DNA of 64,000 bases from Gigaspora rosea (lineage: Eukaryota > Glomeromycota > Glomeromycetes > Diversisporales > Gigasporaceae): assembly GCA_003550325.1 (NCBI GenBank), contig QKWP01000271.1, positions 96,492 through 160,491 of the forward strand. Reading direction: 5' to 3'. Position 1 is the stretch's first letter; each line of letters begins with the position of its first letter. The notes below the pieces were generated by a model. It searched no databases, was not told the DNA's origin, and saw only the letters and a program-made list of their open reading frames with translations. Below are positions 50,425-63,020 of the stretch, piece by piece. A program made the translations under genes and the position numbers.

Positions 50425-50804
50425 TCAGAAAATTTTATACATAGATATTGATCGATATATAGCACTTAATCATTTTATATTAATTAAAAATATCGTTATA
50501 TATCGATTAAAATATTGTTATATATCGATTAATTGGATAAAATCGATATAAATCTATTTATAAATCGATTATAATCATAATTATTTAAAACGATATATGA
50601 CGTTTAGCAGATCTTTAACGATTACATAGTGTTTGACTGTGTCACAAAAATTTCAACCCAGATTACCAGATAAAAAAATAATAAAAAATCGAAAAAAAAT
50701 TTTTAAAAAATTTCCTATGCCCATCTAATTCGTAACATATCCTAGATCATAAAAATATATTCCACAAAATAAAAAAAAGCGTTTTTGAATAAATTTTGCC
50801 CTTT

Positions 50805-50935
50805 CTCCTTTTTATCCTCTCTCCTTTTTACCTTTTCTCTCTTTTACCCTCTCTCTTTTTCTCCTCTCTCTTTTTTTTTCTTTTTTCTCTTTCTTTTTTT
50901 CTCTTTCTTTTTTCTTTTTAATATTTCAAATACTT
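50805..50935. repeat. Polypyrimidine tract
   Basis: About 130 bases of almost uninterrupted T/C (tttctcc, tctctcctttttacc, ctctctttttctcc patterns), a candidate for triplex or non-B DNA. Confidence 0.7.
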
Positions 50936-52029
50936 TTGAAATATTTTAGAATGATCTGTAACCTGGATCATATCAAAAATGCATTTGACTAATATATTCA
51001 AAATATTTCGATGATTTTTGATGATTGTACTGCAAGATCAGATTAGATCTTTGTTTTTTTTTATTTATAATTTAGATCTTTTATTAATTTTACATTGTTT
51101 TTCGTTTTTCTTTTATTTTTTTTATTTTTTAATTTTTTTATATTTTATTTCTACACTTTACCACTAGTACTTTGCAAGAAATCCAGTGACTTTTCAGTAC
51201 TTAGTGCAAGCTAATTCAGCCTTTCGACACTTTGCAAAAACACACAACTACTTTCTCTAGCAATTTCGAAAGTTCAAGAACGCAAGTTTTCGCAAGTTTT
51301 TGCAAGATTTTGTTTTATTTATTTTTTCGTTTCATGTTTATTGTTTTTGTTTTTTTTTATTTTTATTAATTTATTTTATTTTAGCACTTTGCGAAAACCT
51401 TTGATGATTTCTAAATTGCAAAAACACAAACTCGAAATAGAGATTTGGGCTTTGTTTATTTTTTTATTTAGTTTGTTTACATTTTGTTTTTTTTGTTTTC
51501 TTTTTTTTTACTTATTTTTTTAACTTTATTTTATTTATCCTTTACTTCTTTCGAAACTTTGCAAGTAAACGACTTGATTTTTCAGTACTTTACAAGAACA
51601 CCAATTCTAACATCTCTAGTACTTTGCAAGAAGTCACAAATATGAATGAATATAATCGAATATAAGCGAATATAAGCGAAATATAATAGTTTATATTTTT
51701 CGGTTTGTTTTTTTTGTTATTTTTTCAGTTTTGTTTTTTGTTTTTTGGTTGTTTTTTTTTACTTATTTATTTTATTTTATTTTATTTATTTCTTATTTCT
51801 TTCAGAACTTTGCAAGAAAACAACCTAACTTTCTGGTACTTTGCAAGAAGTAGCGAATATAAGTGAATATAAGCAAATATGAGCGAATATAAAGAATATA
51901 ATAGTTTATTTTTTTTGTTTTCATTTTTTTAATTTTTTTTGGTTTCGTTTTTTTTGGATTTATTTTTTTTTGTCATTTTTTTTATAATAATATATAATAT
52001 ATGTAATATTTAAAATATAATATATAATA

Positions 52030-53072
52030 GGGGTATGGCGATATAGTGTAGTTGGATTCTTGTCACCCCCTCAAGTAGTTGTAACAAAAGGTACAGAGTT
52101 CAAATCCCACTGGAAACGATTTTGAAAAATTTACTTGCGTTACGGTAATCTGAACTCTGAGCTCAGATGTACAAATCTGTTTTCTAGGTTATACCAACTT
52201 GTATTGGGAGCTCTGGCATTGTGTTACGCACAAAACAGGGGCGCATAGATCCTGAGGAGTGCAGGCACTGGTTATACACAGAACCATAGAACAACAGGAA
52301 ACCATACTTGGCAAGACTCGAGTAAAGAGGTAGCTGACTTTCGACGGTGCCCAAACAGGAATCAGACGGGGACTGACCGGTTTGGACTGACCAGAAGTGG
52401 ACTTATGATCAAAGGGTTTATGGCGGACCCTACTAACCGAATGCCAGAAGTCGCACCGGAGGAAAAGGACATGTGTTGTAAAATCATGTACCAGGGTTGG
52501 GAGCCCCTGGGTTCGCTGAGCAGACCAAACCTTCCGGGTCTTCGGATTGGAAGTAAGAAAGCAACCAGAGGAAGAAAAGTTCCGGGAAAAGAAACTGAAA
52601 GAGGAACGGGTGGTACTGGGGTCATGTGAACTTTACAAGGGCAGAAGTAGGTAATGATAGGGGGTAACTCCTGTTGCTACTGAAGAGTAGGTAATACCTG
52701 TGTGGGATGGAAAAACACTCTACCAAGTTTCCCACTAAGGATAAACTAGTTTTAAGGGTGCGATTAGTATCCAGCACGAACTCTGGTTTAGTAGCTGATG
52801 GCTGTGCCAGTGATACAAAATGGACTTGCAGGAGGCAGAAGATCAGAGGGTTTAAATAGGCAATGCCAGTATATGGGTTGCAGATAAGGCAGCTAGGGTA
52901 GAACCTTCGGGTATCTACTTAAATAGGCAACCAAAAGTTGCAGGTAAGGCTAGTTGTACTCTCATCAATGTACGAATATCAGCTTTCCCTCCATGTAGGG
53001 TGCCGAGGTCTAATATATCTTGAATAAAAGCCAATCCCCAAAGTGGGCACTTTGACACTAAAAAAAAATATA
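52030..53072 (+). mobile_element. Long tRNA-headed SINE-like element, copy 1
   Basis: The head ggggtatggcgatatagtg contains an A-box-like TAGTGTAGTTGG and a B-box AGTTCAAATCCC at the usual spacing. The body is about 1 kb and clearly less AT-rich than its surroundings. The 3' end is A/T-rich after tttgacacta. The target duplication tataatatataata lies at about 52016-52029 and again just downstream near 53075-53088. No reverse transcriptase is encoded; a 74-codon frame at 52405-52629 shares only EEKD(M/L)C with copy 3. Confidence 0.8.
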
Positions 53073-53356
53073 TATATAATATATAATAAAAAAATAAAAT
53101 TTTATATTAAATAGCGATAACTTGTAAATATTGTATATTTAATAAATTAAAAATGTTCAAAAAGCATGATTATGTGAATATAATAATTATTAATTGATAT
53201 CATATCAGATATATATCGATTAATATCGATATATATCGATTACTATCATTATCGATAAAAATCGGCAGGAGGTATGGGTATCGATATATATCTTACCAGT
53301 TAGTAATCGATATATATCTATATATAAAATTTGCTGATGTTGTTGATTTATTATAA

Positions 53357-53895
53357 GGGGGCATCCAGAAATAATGTTATACAAAAGGGGGAGGGGTCTA
53401 ACAAAATATAACGATTTTTCTCTTAAGTAGAGAGAGAAGGTCAAAAAAATATAACGCAATTTTTTTAGAAAAAATCGTCCAAAAACTGATCCATTGGTCC
53501 AAATTTAATGATTTTGATACCATTCGATTCATCTCGGTGAGAGAAGTCGAATAGTACCAATTTTATTTCATTTGGATCACTGGATCAAATGTTATTGGCC
53601 AAATACTATTGGTTATTATGTTTTTTTATAAAATGACTATAAAATCAATAGTTTTTTGTGAATAACTATTGCTCCAGTGATCCTAATAAAATGATTTTGG
53701 TATCTTTAGATTTGTCTCACTGAGACGAATCGAATGGTATCTAAATCATCCAAATCGGATCACTGTGTCACAATATATTCAAAATTTTGTAAAATTTTAT
53801 ATATAAACATACGGATTTTGAAAAATTTTTTTATATAGTAGAGGGGGTCAAGCGCTACTATGAGGGGGTACATAACGTTATTTATGGATGCCCCC
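53357..53895. mobile_element. PIF/Harbinger-like element F1, copy 3
   Basis: The inverted ends gggggcatccagaaataatg and, from the right, gggggcatccataaataacg are flanked by TAA on both sides. Copy A retains the single TAA (ttattataaccttt near 12940), a clean empty site. Confidence 0.9.
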
Positions 53896-54370
53896 TAACC
53901 TTTACAGACTGTTTTCAAAAAATGTATATTCTTCAAAAGATATTTAATTTAATAAATGTTGCTTTATTATGTATGGTAATAGTTTTGTTAATTATGTTAA
54001 GTTTAAGAATATTAATAAAGAATGTATAACTTCTTGTTAAAAACTTTTCTAATAAAGGCTCTATGCTTGTAAATTAATTATAAACTGAGTAAAGAGTTTT
54101 ATTTTTCTAAAATGTAACTTATTTTACTTTAAAGTTAAACTAATAGTATATGAATTACACCTGTTGATTGTCTGTGTTTGTGTAGTTCATTGATTATTTA
54201 TCTGTTTATATTATGTGCTAAAAATGTGATTTTTGATTGGTTTATTGCTATATAAAAAATCTTGTGCTTTTTTAAAAAATACAAAAGTCTTTCATGCTCC
54301 AAAACTCCCATTCTAACTCTGACCAAAATATAAATGTTACAAAATAAACTATGTTTTTAAGAGTATTTTG

Positions 54371-56856
54371 GTTTTTTTTATTGTTAAGGTGAGGTCATGC
54401 CTCTGGACTTTATTGGATATATATTAATCATTACAATTAGTGCTCCTAGGTTCGGTCCGGGTCTGGTCCGGTCTGGGTCCGGTCTGGGATCAGACTAGAC
54501 TCAGACTTTAAATTTTACTAATTTCAGACTTCAGACCAGACTCAGACTCAACTATTAGTCCGGTCCGGGTCTGGTCCGAAGTCTGCAGACTGGTCTGAGT
54601 CCGAATATGTTTATATGTATTTTTTGGCACTGAACAAATTTACTTAGTGCATTTTGTTAGAATAAATTAGTAAAATTTTATGAATCATAAGATTTAATAG
54701 AATTTTAATAATAAAATTTTATAAAATCTTATAATTCACAAATATTTATTAATTAATTCTAACAAAATGCACTAAGTAAACTTGTTCAGCACCTAAACAT
54801 GCATCAAAATGGCTGTTTTGTTTTTATTTTACTTGTAATTTAGAGATTTGATGCTCAATTTTGGATTTTTGATCAAAAAAGACAAATTTTAACATCTTAT
54901 CTCCAAATTTCAAGTAAAATAAAAACAACCCTGCCGATTTAATGTATTTTTAGGTGCTGAACAAGTTTACTTAGTGCATTAAGTTAGAAATAATTAGTAA
55001 AATTTTGTGAATCATAAGATTTTATAGAATTTTATTAGTAAAATTCTATAAATTCTTAAAATTCACAAATTTTTATTAATTAATTCTAACAAAATGCACT
55101 AAGTAAACTTGTTCAGCACCTAAAAATACATTAAATCGGCAGGGTTGTTTTTATTTTACTTGAAATTTGGAGATAAGATGTTAAAATTTGTCTTTTTTGA
55201 TCAAAAATCCAAAATTGTGCATCAAATCTCTAAATTACAAGTAAAATAAAAACAAAACAGCCGTTTTGATGCATGTTTAGGTGCTGAACAAGTTTACTTA
55301 GTGCATTTTGTTAGAATTAATTAATAAATATTTGTGAATTATAAGATTTTATAAAATTTTATTAGTAAAATTCTATAAAATCTTATGATTCATAAAATTT
55401 TACTAATTTATTCTAACAAAATGCACTAAGTAAACTTGTTCAGCGCCAAAAAATACATATAATTATATTCGGACTCAGACCAGTCTGCAGACTTCGGACC
55501 AGCCCAGACCAGACTCAGACTTGACTAAAAAGTCTAAATATAAAAGTCTGAGTCCGGTCCGAAAATCAGACCAGACTCAGACTTGACTAAAGTCTGGTTC
55601 GAGTCCAGTCTGTAGGAGCACTAGTTACAATATATATTGCTTACAATTTTTATACTATCTACTAAGTACTGAGACTTGGACTATTTTATTTATAACCTAA
55701 CCCTACCAGAGCCTACTATACTCCTATTTATATAGCTAGCCTGGTTTTGGACATTCCTTTTCTCCAGCAAATAGTCAGTGTTCACATGTCCACCACTTTA
55801 CCCATATTTCCTAATATCTTTACTTCCAATTTGGTGTATGTGATTCCAGGTAGGCACTTTCTGCTTCCAAATTGGTATACCCAGTTCCTTACTGGCATAC
55901 TTCTCAGAAGTTCATATCTCAAGCCATGTAGTTGCCTCTACTATATTGGGTAAGTATCTCAAGCCTGCATGCTGCTGCAACTAGCCGATTTTTCTGCGAC
56001 TTGGAGACCCAGGATTTAACGTTCTGAATTCAAAAATATGCGAATGACTATACTTCCCGCTATGGTAACGAGTATCCAGGCTTGTTTCACTAAAGCTTCC
56101 AGACCAAGATATAGTTGGATAGCATCATAAGGCTTGGCCAACCCAACTTTTGTACCACTACATGCACTTATACTAGCTATACCCGGCATTGTTGGTCCCA
56201 GATCCTCTTAACGTCCTAAAACTCCCATATGAGTACACCTAGAGCTCTATTGAGCTTTAATACATACATGCCTCTATGCTTCCACTTCTTGTTGGCCAGT
56301 CAGTTTTGTCAGCTCTTGCAAGGTTTATTCCAATTCCCAGTACTCACATCCAACACTTCCAACTTTATACTGATCCTTCCCAAATTACCAAACCAGTTAG
56401 CTCGGAAGGATTGGTCTGCCTGGCTTTATGTACCAATGGACGCCCTTTCCTTGGTATCCTACTTTTAAAATGTAGGTCCTTTTTCTCTGGTACACTCTGG
56501 TGGCCAGGTTGGTGTCCCTCTTGCTATAGGGTATATTCCATTCAATTCTTCAGTCTCTAGTTAGAAGGGCTTCTGTAGCACCATAGGAGGATTTTTCTTA
56601 CCTCCCTGCTCAGGGCTTGCCAAACAGGTTTTAATTCTTCAGGTCCCTTGGATTTGTCTGTGTAACTTACACAACTGCACCAATACTCCTATTCAAGATG
56701 GTAGTACCAAGGTTACAGGTAATATACCTGACCGATCGATGAACAAATATTATATAACACAGGCCTATTTTTCAATTCGTCTCTAGTAGGATTTGAACTC
56801 TAGACCTGTCGCTTGGGGGGTGACAACCAGATAGCTTCTCTATATCGCCATACTCC
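54371..56856 (-). mobile_element. Long tRNA-headed SINE-like element, copy 2, split by a palindrome
   Basis: Minus-strand orientation: the head is at 56856 with B-box AGTTCAAATCC, and the tail is A-rich (the T-run at 54372-54379). A perfect 16-bp target duplication ttttaagagtattttg lies at 54355-54370 and 56857-56872, and copy A shows one copy at this place. Minus the nested palindrome (54438-55623) the element is about 1.3 kb, like copy 3. Several small frames (for example 56229-56560) are not shared between copies. Confidence 0.85.
54438..55623. mobile_element. 1.19-kb palindrome nested in SINE copy 2
   Basis: The ends tagtgctcctaggttcgg and (from the right) tagtgctcctacagactgg enclose arms of about 590 bp centred near 55030. 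The outer ~190 bp are GC-rich with many gactcagac/ggtccgg motifs. Inside are three smaller inverted repeats (about 54630-54795, 54950-55130 and 55275-55445), each with gcactaagtaaacttgttca ends; the third mirrors the first and the middle one forms the centre. Confidence 0.85.
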
Positions 56857-57975
56857 TTTTAAGAGTATTTTGTAATGTATCTGATTTGAAGTATTTTGTT
56901 GTTTCTAGTGCATATATTAAAACAATATATTATATATGAGTATAATTTTAAAAACTTCACCAAACCCATTATGTAATATAAGATTGTAATATACTATACT
57001 AATCAGCTGCAATATGGGATTAAATAATTGATGCACCAAAATTTTATATATATATTTGTTTATTAATAATAAAGAATCTGTCAATTTAATTTCTAGATAT
57101 TATTTGCAACTTTATTAATATTGGAAGATTCTTAAAATAAAATATAATCTTAATTATGAAGTTAGCCTATTTTTTTATAAGTTTTACTATTGGCTTATAA
57201 GTAATACATATCATTTTACCAAAATAGAGAGATGGCTAAAGCCATATATCCACATGATTTTCAAAATTTTAGTTAGTTAAAATTCATATCAGAGCCTGTT
57301 TAACATTAGAGTTGGGGTTAAGGTTAGTACCAATAAAGATAAAATTGCCTTTTTAACATTTTTTATTAATGGCCCAAGATAGGTTTAGAATACAGTTTTT
57401 ATGTTTATTTTTTTTGTTTTTTGACTTCTTTAGGCTAATTTGTATAAACAAAATTTTGTAATTCCATGGTTTATTTACATAAAAATGTCATGTAGGTATA
57501 TGGCTTTAGATGGCCACCAAAACAGATAATTAGGCTATCAACTAAATTGACAAATCCTAATTACTATTTTGGTAAAATAATATCATTACTTATAAACAAA
57601 CAGTAAAATTGTGAAAAATAGACTATTTTACAATTAATATTATCTTCTATTTTATTATAACACACTTTTGAAATTGTATAAGAAGAATTTTCAAATGCTA
57701 GAGAAGTTGCAAATTATACCTATAATAATTGTTTAATTTAGGTTGTGGTTTATTTGAGAAAGAATATAACAAAAATTAAAATTAACTAATTTTTTATTAT
57801 TAAAAATTCAGAAAGCAAAATTTTTCAAAATTTTACATATATAATTTAGATGCATCAATCATTTGACCTATTTTAAAAATTTTACATACATAATCTGTTT
57901 GATATCACATGTGACTATTATTTTTTTTATTATATACTATTGTATTTTTTATAAATCTATAAAAAAAATAATAAG
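56857..57975. other. Copy B backbone, no gene
   Basis: Matches 13385-13638 and then 18690-19580. The missing part of copy A (13639-18682) is the composite element, so this shows its empty site near 57105. Confidence 0.65.
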
Positions 57976-59298
57976 GGTGTGGCGACATAGAGAAGCTGTC
58001 TGGTTGTCACCCCCAAGCAACAGGTTTAGAGTTCAAGTCCCACTGGAGACAAATTGAAAAATAGGCCTGTATTACGGTAATATTTGTTCATCGATCGGTC
58101 AGGTATATTACTTGTAACCTTGGTACCACCATCTTGAATGGGAGCATCGGCATAGTTGTGTAAGTTACACAGACAAATCCAAGGGAACAGAACAATTGAA
58201 ACCCGTTTGGCAAGTCCCGAGTAAGGAGATAAGGAAGATCTTCCAACGGTACTACATAAGACCAGAATTTCGACTGAAGACCGAAGAACCAGACGGAAAA
58301 AGCTCTATGGCAAGAGGGGACACCAACCTGGCCGCCGGAGTCATAGCGGAGGAAAAGGACCTATGTTACGGAATTAGGTACCAAGGAGAGGGAGTCCATC
58401 AGGCACATAAAGCCGGGCTGACCAATCCTTTTGGGCTAACTGGTTTGGTAGTTTGGGAGGGATGGGTAAAAGTTGGAAGAAGAGTTGGATGTGAATACTG
58501 GAGATTGGAATGAACTTGCAAGGGCAGACGGAACTTAATGGTCAATGAAAAGTGGAAGTATAGAGGCGTGTACGTGTCAAGACCCAACGGAGATCTGGGC
58601 ACACCCATATGGGAGTCTTAGGATGTTAAGAGGATTTGGGACCACCAATACGGGTATAGCCGGTACAAGTGAATGTAGTGGTGTGAAAGCCGGGTCAGCC
58701 GGCCGCCTCATGATACCATCCAACTATGCTTGGTACTGGAAGCCTCAGCTGGGTCAGCTAGGCGCGGTGAAACATGCCTTGATACCTCATTACCATAGCG
58801 GGGAGTACAGTCGTTCGCATATTTCCGAATTCAGAATGCTAAATCCTGTGTCCCAAAGTCGCAGAAAAATTGGTTAGTTGTGGCAGCATGCAGGCTTGAG
58901 ATACTTACCCAATGTGGTAGAGGCAGCTGCATGGCTTGAGATACGAACTCCCAAGAAGTACGCTAGTAGGGAATCTTGGGTGTACCAATTTGGAAGTACA
59001 AAGCACCTACCTGGAATCATATACACCAAATTGGAAGTGACGATACTAGGAAATGTGGGTAAAGTGGCGGACATGTGAATACTAATCAGCAGCTGGGAAG
59101 GGATGTACAAAACCAGACTGGCTATATAAATGGAAATATGGCAGGCTCTGGTAGGTTTAGGTCGTAGATAAATAGTCCAAGTCTCGGTACTTAAGTAGAT
59201 AGTACAAAGATTGTAAGCAGTAATGTGTAATGATTAATATACATCTAATAAAGTCCAAAGGCATGACCTCACCTTAACATCAAAAAAAATAAAAAAAT
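57976..59298 (+). mobile_element. Long tRNA-headed SINE-like element, copy 3
   Basis: The head gggtgtggcgacatagagaa carries B-box AGTTCAAGTCCC. The A-box is less regular than in copy 1. The body is about 1.2 kb, clearly GC-richer than its surroundings, and aligns with copy 2 along its length; it ends ctcaccttaacatc followed by an A-rich tail. The target duplication aaaaaaataataag lies at 57962-57975 and 59299-59312, and copy A has the site once. Frames at 58196-58513 and 58545-58877 have no recognisable domain. RNA polymerase III transcription and movement by a partner LINE are inferred. Confidence 0.85.
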
Positions 59299-59492
59299 AA
59301 AAAAATAATAAGTTTCTGTAAATAAGCTATTTTTTATTTGCCTATATTTAGTATTATATTTTGCTATCTAAAATTATTTTCTACTTGAAATTCAAAAAAT
59401 CTTCAAATTATCAATAGCAAAAAATAATTTATTTTTAAGTATATATATCTGATATACTGTATATATATAAATAAGTTATATAATAAGATTTT

Positions 59493-60724
59493 AACTAATT
59501 TTCACCCTAGGTGATATCACCTATGTTGGGTGATGATCATCTTTGTTTATATGATCATACTTGTTAAGATATATAAGTTTTTTTTAGAATACTAACTGTT
59601 GGATTTCTCTTTTTTATATTGTTCATCGTAATTGGAAAATCAGCAGTGTTGAATTTGTCGTTTTTGGCACTGTGTTATTTTGGAGTTGCTGTCGCTATAG
59701 TTAAACATGTAGAGTCATGTTATCGTAGTTAGAGAGTTGCTGGTGTGGATTTCATCATTTTTGGAGTTGCTATAGTTAGAGTATTTACTTTTTTTTTGTT
59801 TTATAAGCAAAACTCAGATTAGGCTATTCTTTCTTTATTGTAGCCTTTGAGGTATTTTAGGTGTATATTTTTTTATATTGCTCGTCGTGAAACTTGTTGA
59901 GCCATTAAGTTGGGGCTAGTGTTAGAGTTAGGGTAAGTTAGAGTAAATTAATTGTGGTTATATCAAATATTTAGGAAAGGGAGCGAAACATAGGCAATAG
60001 CCAAAGTGTAGCGATTACAGGGTGAGTGAAATGAGCTCTATCTGTGTTGCTAAGCGTAAGCAAAACAACACAAGCTGTATGAAGTAATGTATAAGAATGT
60101 ATATTTATGCGTAGCTGACAATATACAGTTAGACCTCTATAAATGCAACCTCTATAAATGCAATACCTCTCTAAATGCACATTTTTTCTATTTCATAAGA
60201 TGTTATTAGTGCTAAATGCATGTTCTATATTCTGAAAATGCACGTTCTCTTGAATAACATTTTATATTAGACTAACCTACCTAAATGCACACAGCCAATC
60301 AAATTTTAGTATTTAAAATAGGTTATACAGCTTTGGTAGAAGTTACACAAACTTGATGATCAAATTTTTTAAAGCTGCAATTTAATTGGCTCACTCTAAA
60401 TGCAAACCTCCCTAAATGCACGTTGTAGGCTTGTCTCTTCGAGTTGCATTTATGGAGAGTTGACTGTAGTTTAAACTGCAATAGAGAATTGTATTACTTA
60501 AATAAATAACATTTATGTGAGCACTGAAAATGTGGTAATTTTTGCATTAATAAATAAATTAAATGAAAAAAATGTAATATTTACGTACGTGCGTTCGTAA
60601 CATATGTCCCATTTTACATCGATCATATTGACCACACGATCTGATCCAGTCCTTGAACCGGCTTTTGACCTGATTTCTGATTCGAGTTCTGAATAGATAA
60701 TATCACCTAGAGTGAAAGTTAGCA
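59493..60724. mobile_element. ~1.2-kb element with tttcac(c/t)ctaggtgat ends
   Basis: The left end taactaattttcaccctagg and right end (inverted) gctaactttcactctaggtg flank a region absent from copy A. It contains a nested pogo-like element. The 71-codon minus frame at 60513-60728 runs over the right end and is unassigned. Confidence 0.55.
60126..60466. mobile_element. Pogo/Tigger-like Tc1/mariner MITE
   Basis: The ends cagttagacctctataaatg and (from the right) cagtcaactctccataaatg are flanked by TA. The cagt-ga-ctct-ataa layout is typical of pogo-type inverted repeats. Repeated ctctataaatgcaa motifs lie near the left end. Confidence 0.75.
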
Positions 60725-61003
60725 ACATTTATATAAAAAATATTAATTATAAATTATAGTAAGCGGGCTTCCAGAAATTAGCTGATTTTTTTTTACTATG
60801 AGCCCACCTCACCCCTACCCCACCCACCCCCACCTGATACCCCCAATCAGCCAATCAGATTTTACGATTATTAAAAAGTTAGATATAATATTTAATAGTA
60901 ATTAACTTTTGATCTACTGGGCCAATTTAATGATTCAACTACCAAAATGATCCTCTCGATGAGAGGATTCTAGCGAGCCCAAAATCGTAATAATCCAATC
61001 ACA

Positions 61004-61305
61004 GGATCCTGCGATCTGAATAGATTTGTGTTACTATAAACGTTCTATAATTTATTAAATAATTATAACCAATTTATAGCAACACAAATTTATATCGATC
61101 TTTAGGATCCTGTGATTGGAATAGATTTGTGTTACTATAAAAGTTCTATAATTTATTAAATAATTATAACCCATTTATAGCAACACAAATTTATATCGAT
61201 CTTTAGGATCCTGTGATTGGAATAGATTTGTGTTACTATAAAAGTTCTATAATTTATTAAATAATTATAACCCATTTATAGCAACACAAATTTATATCGA
61301 TCTTA
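61004..61305. repeat. Three tandem 101-bp hairpin units
   Basis: Each unit starts ggatcctg and contains tttgtgttactataaa paired with tttatagcaacacaaa (one mismatch in 16). Single partial units recur at about 61547-61580 plus 63021-63080, and at about 63320-63425. Confidence 0.85.
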
Positions 61306-61580
61306 GGAGCATGTAACGATTTTGGGCTTATTAGAATCCTCTTATTGAGTGGATAATTTTGGTAGTAAAATCATCGAAATCGGCCCAGTAGATCAGAAGT
61401 TATTAACAATTAAATATTAATATTTAATTGTTAATAACTTCTAATCTACTGGGCCAATTTTAATGATTTTACTACCAAAATGATTCTCTTAATGAGAGGA
61501 TTCTAGCGAGCCAAAATCGTTAAAATCCAATCACAGGATCCTGTGATCAGAATAGATTTGTGTTACTATAAAAGTTCTAT

Positions 61581-63020
61581 TCTAAAATTATAAAATGGTG
61601 ACCGTATGCAAATGTCCCCTTTAAACTATCTAATTGGACAATCTTGCATATATGTGCATAAACTCACAAAATTTAAATCAGCTAACTTTATAAGGATTAT
61701 GATCATTGGTAACTGTAATTATGCATAATTTATGCCATCATATTTCTGTATTTTGGTAATCGATGAATTAATAATCAAAAAAAAAAATAAAATCAGAAAT
61801 ACAGGAATGACCGGTTATTTTTATTCACACTCAATTGACATCTATGATTTTTAAAATTTGATTTTTGTCCATTATGTGTATTTTGTGAATGTTAGATTAA
61901 ATGACATATAGATAACCTAAATAACATGCGTTAGTGAGTCGCATACTGTATATTACCAAAATAGTAAGGTAACCTGAATTTTTACAGTATCTCACAGTAG
62001 AAATCATAATAATTTTCAACGCAAACTAACACAACCTTACAGTAATTCATAATGCAGAATCAACATTAGATATGTATTGTGCGTCGAATAGGTTTATAGC
62101 AAAATTTTTTATAGTAATTCACAATAATTCTAATACAAGCTAACTCTCATTAGTAGAATAGTTTTACAGTACAATACAAACTAAAAACTTTGACTAATTC
62201 AAATTTAGCTCCACAAAGATCAAAATGCAACTAACTCAATCATATTGTAGTCGCCAAAATAGCAGGCAAGTGTTTAAATTTTTCCTATGTAACTTATTAA
62301 AAATCATGAAAATTCTATGCAAAAACAAAACTTACACAATTTTAAATTACATAAAGTGGTCACCGGAATAGCAAATAATTTCAAAAAAGATGGTTTACTG
62401 TAACTCTTGATGAAAATCATGGTAATTGCAATGCAAACCAACTTTAAACATGGTATACTGCATTATCGTTCTTTTTGATTTAGTTTAATTTAATCACTTT
62501 ATGATTGTTTTTACGAGCTTCGCGAGTTCTACAATTACAATAGCTATTACAATACAAGCAATTACCTAAATTTATTATGTTTTCAGAATCTATTTTATTA
62601 CTTTTTGGTATTTTTATTATATTTAATATAGAAAATGGATCTGAAAAATGTAACATTATATGTATTGTGATCGTGAGATCACCAAGCTTGCAAACTGATC
62701 AAATTGAAAAGAACAATAATAAGTTCTGTAGCAAATCATTTTTTAATAAAACTAATGGTAATTTAATTGCAAATAGGCTCAACCATAGTAACATACTAAG
62801 ATAATAGGTAAGTTTTGTAACAGAATTGTTTACCATAACTTATGATAATTCTGATGAAGCTAATTCAACCTTAAACACAGACAGAATAGCGAACAAGTTT
62901 CGTGAGAGAATTTTTACAAATCTATGGTAGAAATCATGGTAATTCAAATGCACACCAACTCAGCTGCATTGATTAATTGAAAAAATCTGGGCCACTATAG
63001 GCACCCCGATTTTTTCTTGT
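61581..63020 (-). mobile_element. Satellite-bearing element, copy 2 (~1.44 kb)
   Basis: Aligns end to end with 14822-16215. It interrupts a 101-bp unit exactly between ttctat (61580) and aatttatt (63021), which in intact units are contiguous, so no target duplication is visible. The 75-codon frame at 62577-62804 matches a broken one in the other copy and is not a gene. Confidence 0.85.

Larger units (their letters stand above)
50425..53336. mobile_element. ~2.9-kb element with ATCGAT-rich inverted ends
   Basis: The left end tcagaaaattttatacatag and right end (inverted) tcagcaaattttatatatag both run into repeated atatcgat motifs (50445-50600 and 53205-53325). The middle (51165-51990) has about eight copies of an (a)ctttgcaagaa motif in T-rich DNA. 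A SINE-like element (52030-53072) is nested inside. No transposase frame seen. Confidence 0.6.

Noticed and set aside
52362..52629. Opposed ORFs of 87 and 74 codons
   Set aside because: Both lie in the same part of SINE-like copy 1 on opposite strands. GC-richer DNA has fewer chance stops.
55747..56560. ORFs of 68, 79 and 94 codons
   Set aside because: They lie antisense within the second SINE-like copy and overlap one another in different frames; no domain is recognisable.
58196..58877. Two adjacent ORFs of 105 and 110 codons in GC-richer DNA
   Set aside because: They lie wholly inside a SINE-like element. Copy 2 breaks the frame, copy 1 shares only a few residues, and opposite-strand frames are similarly open.
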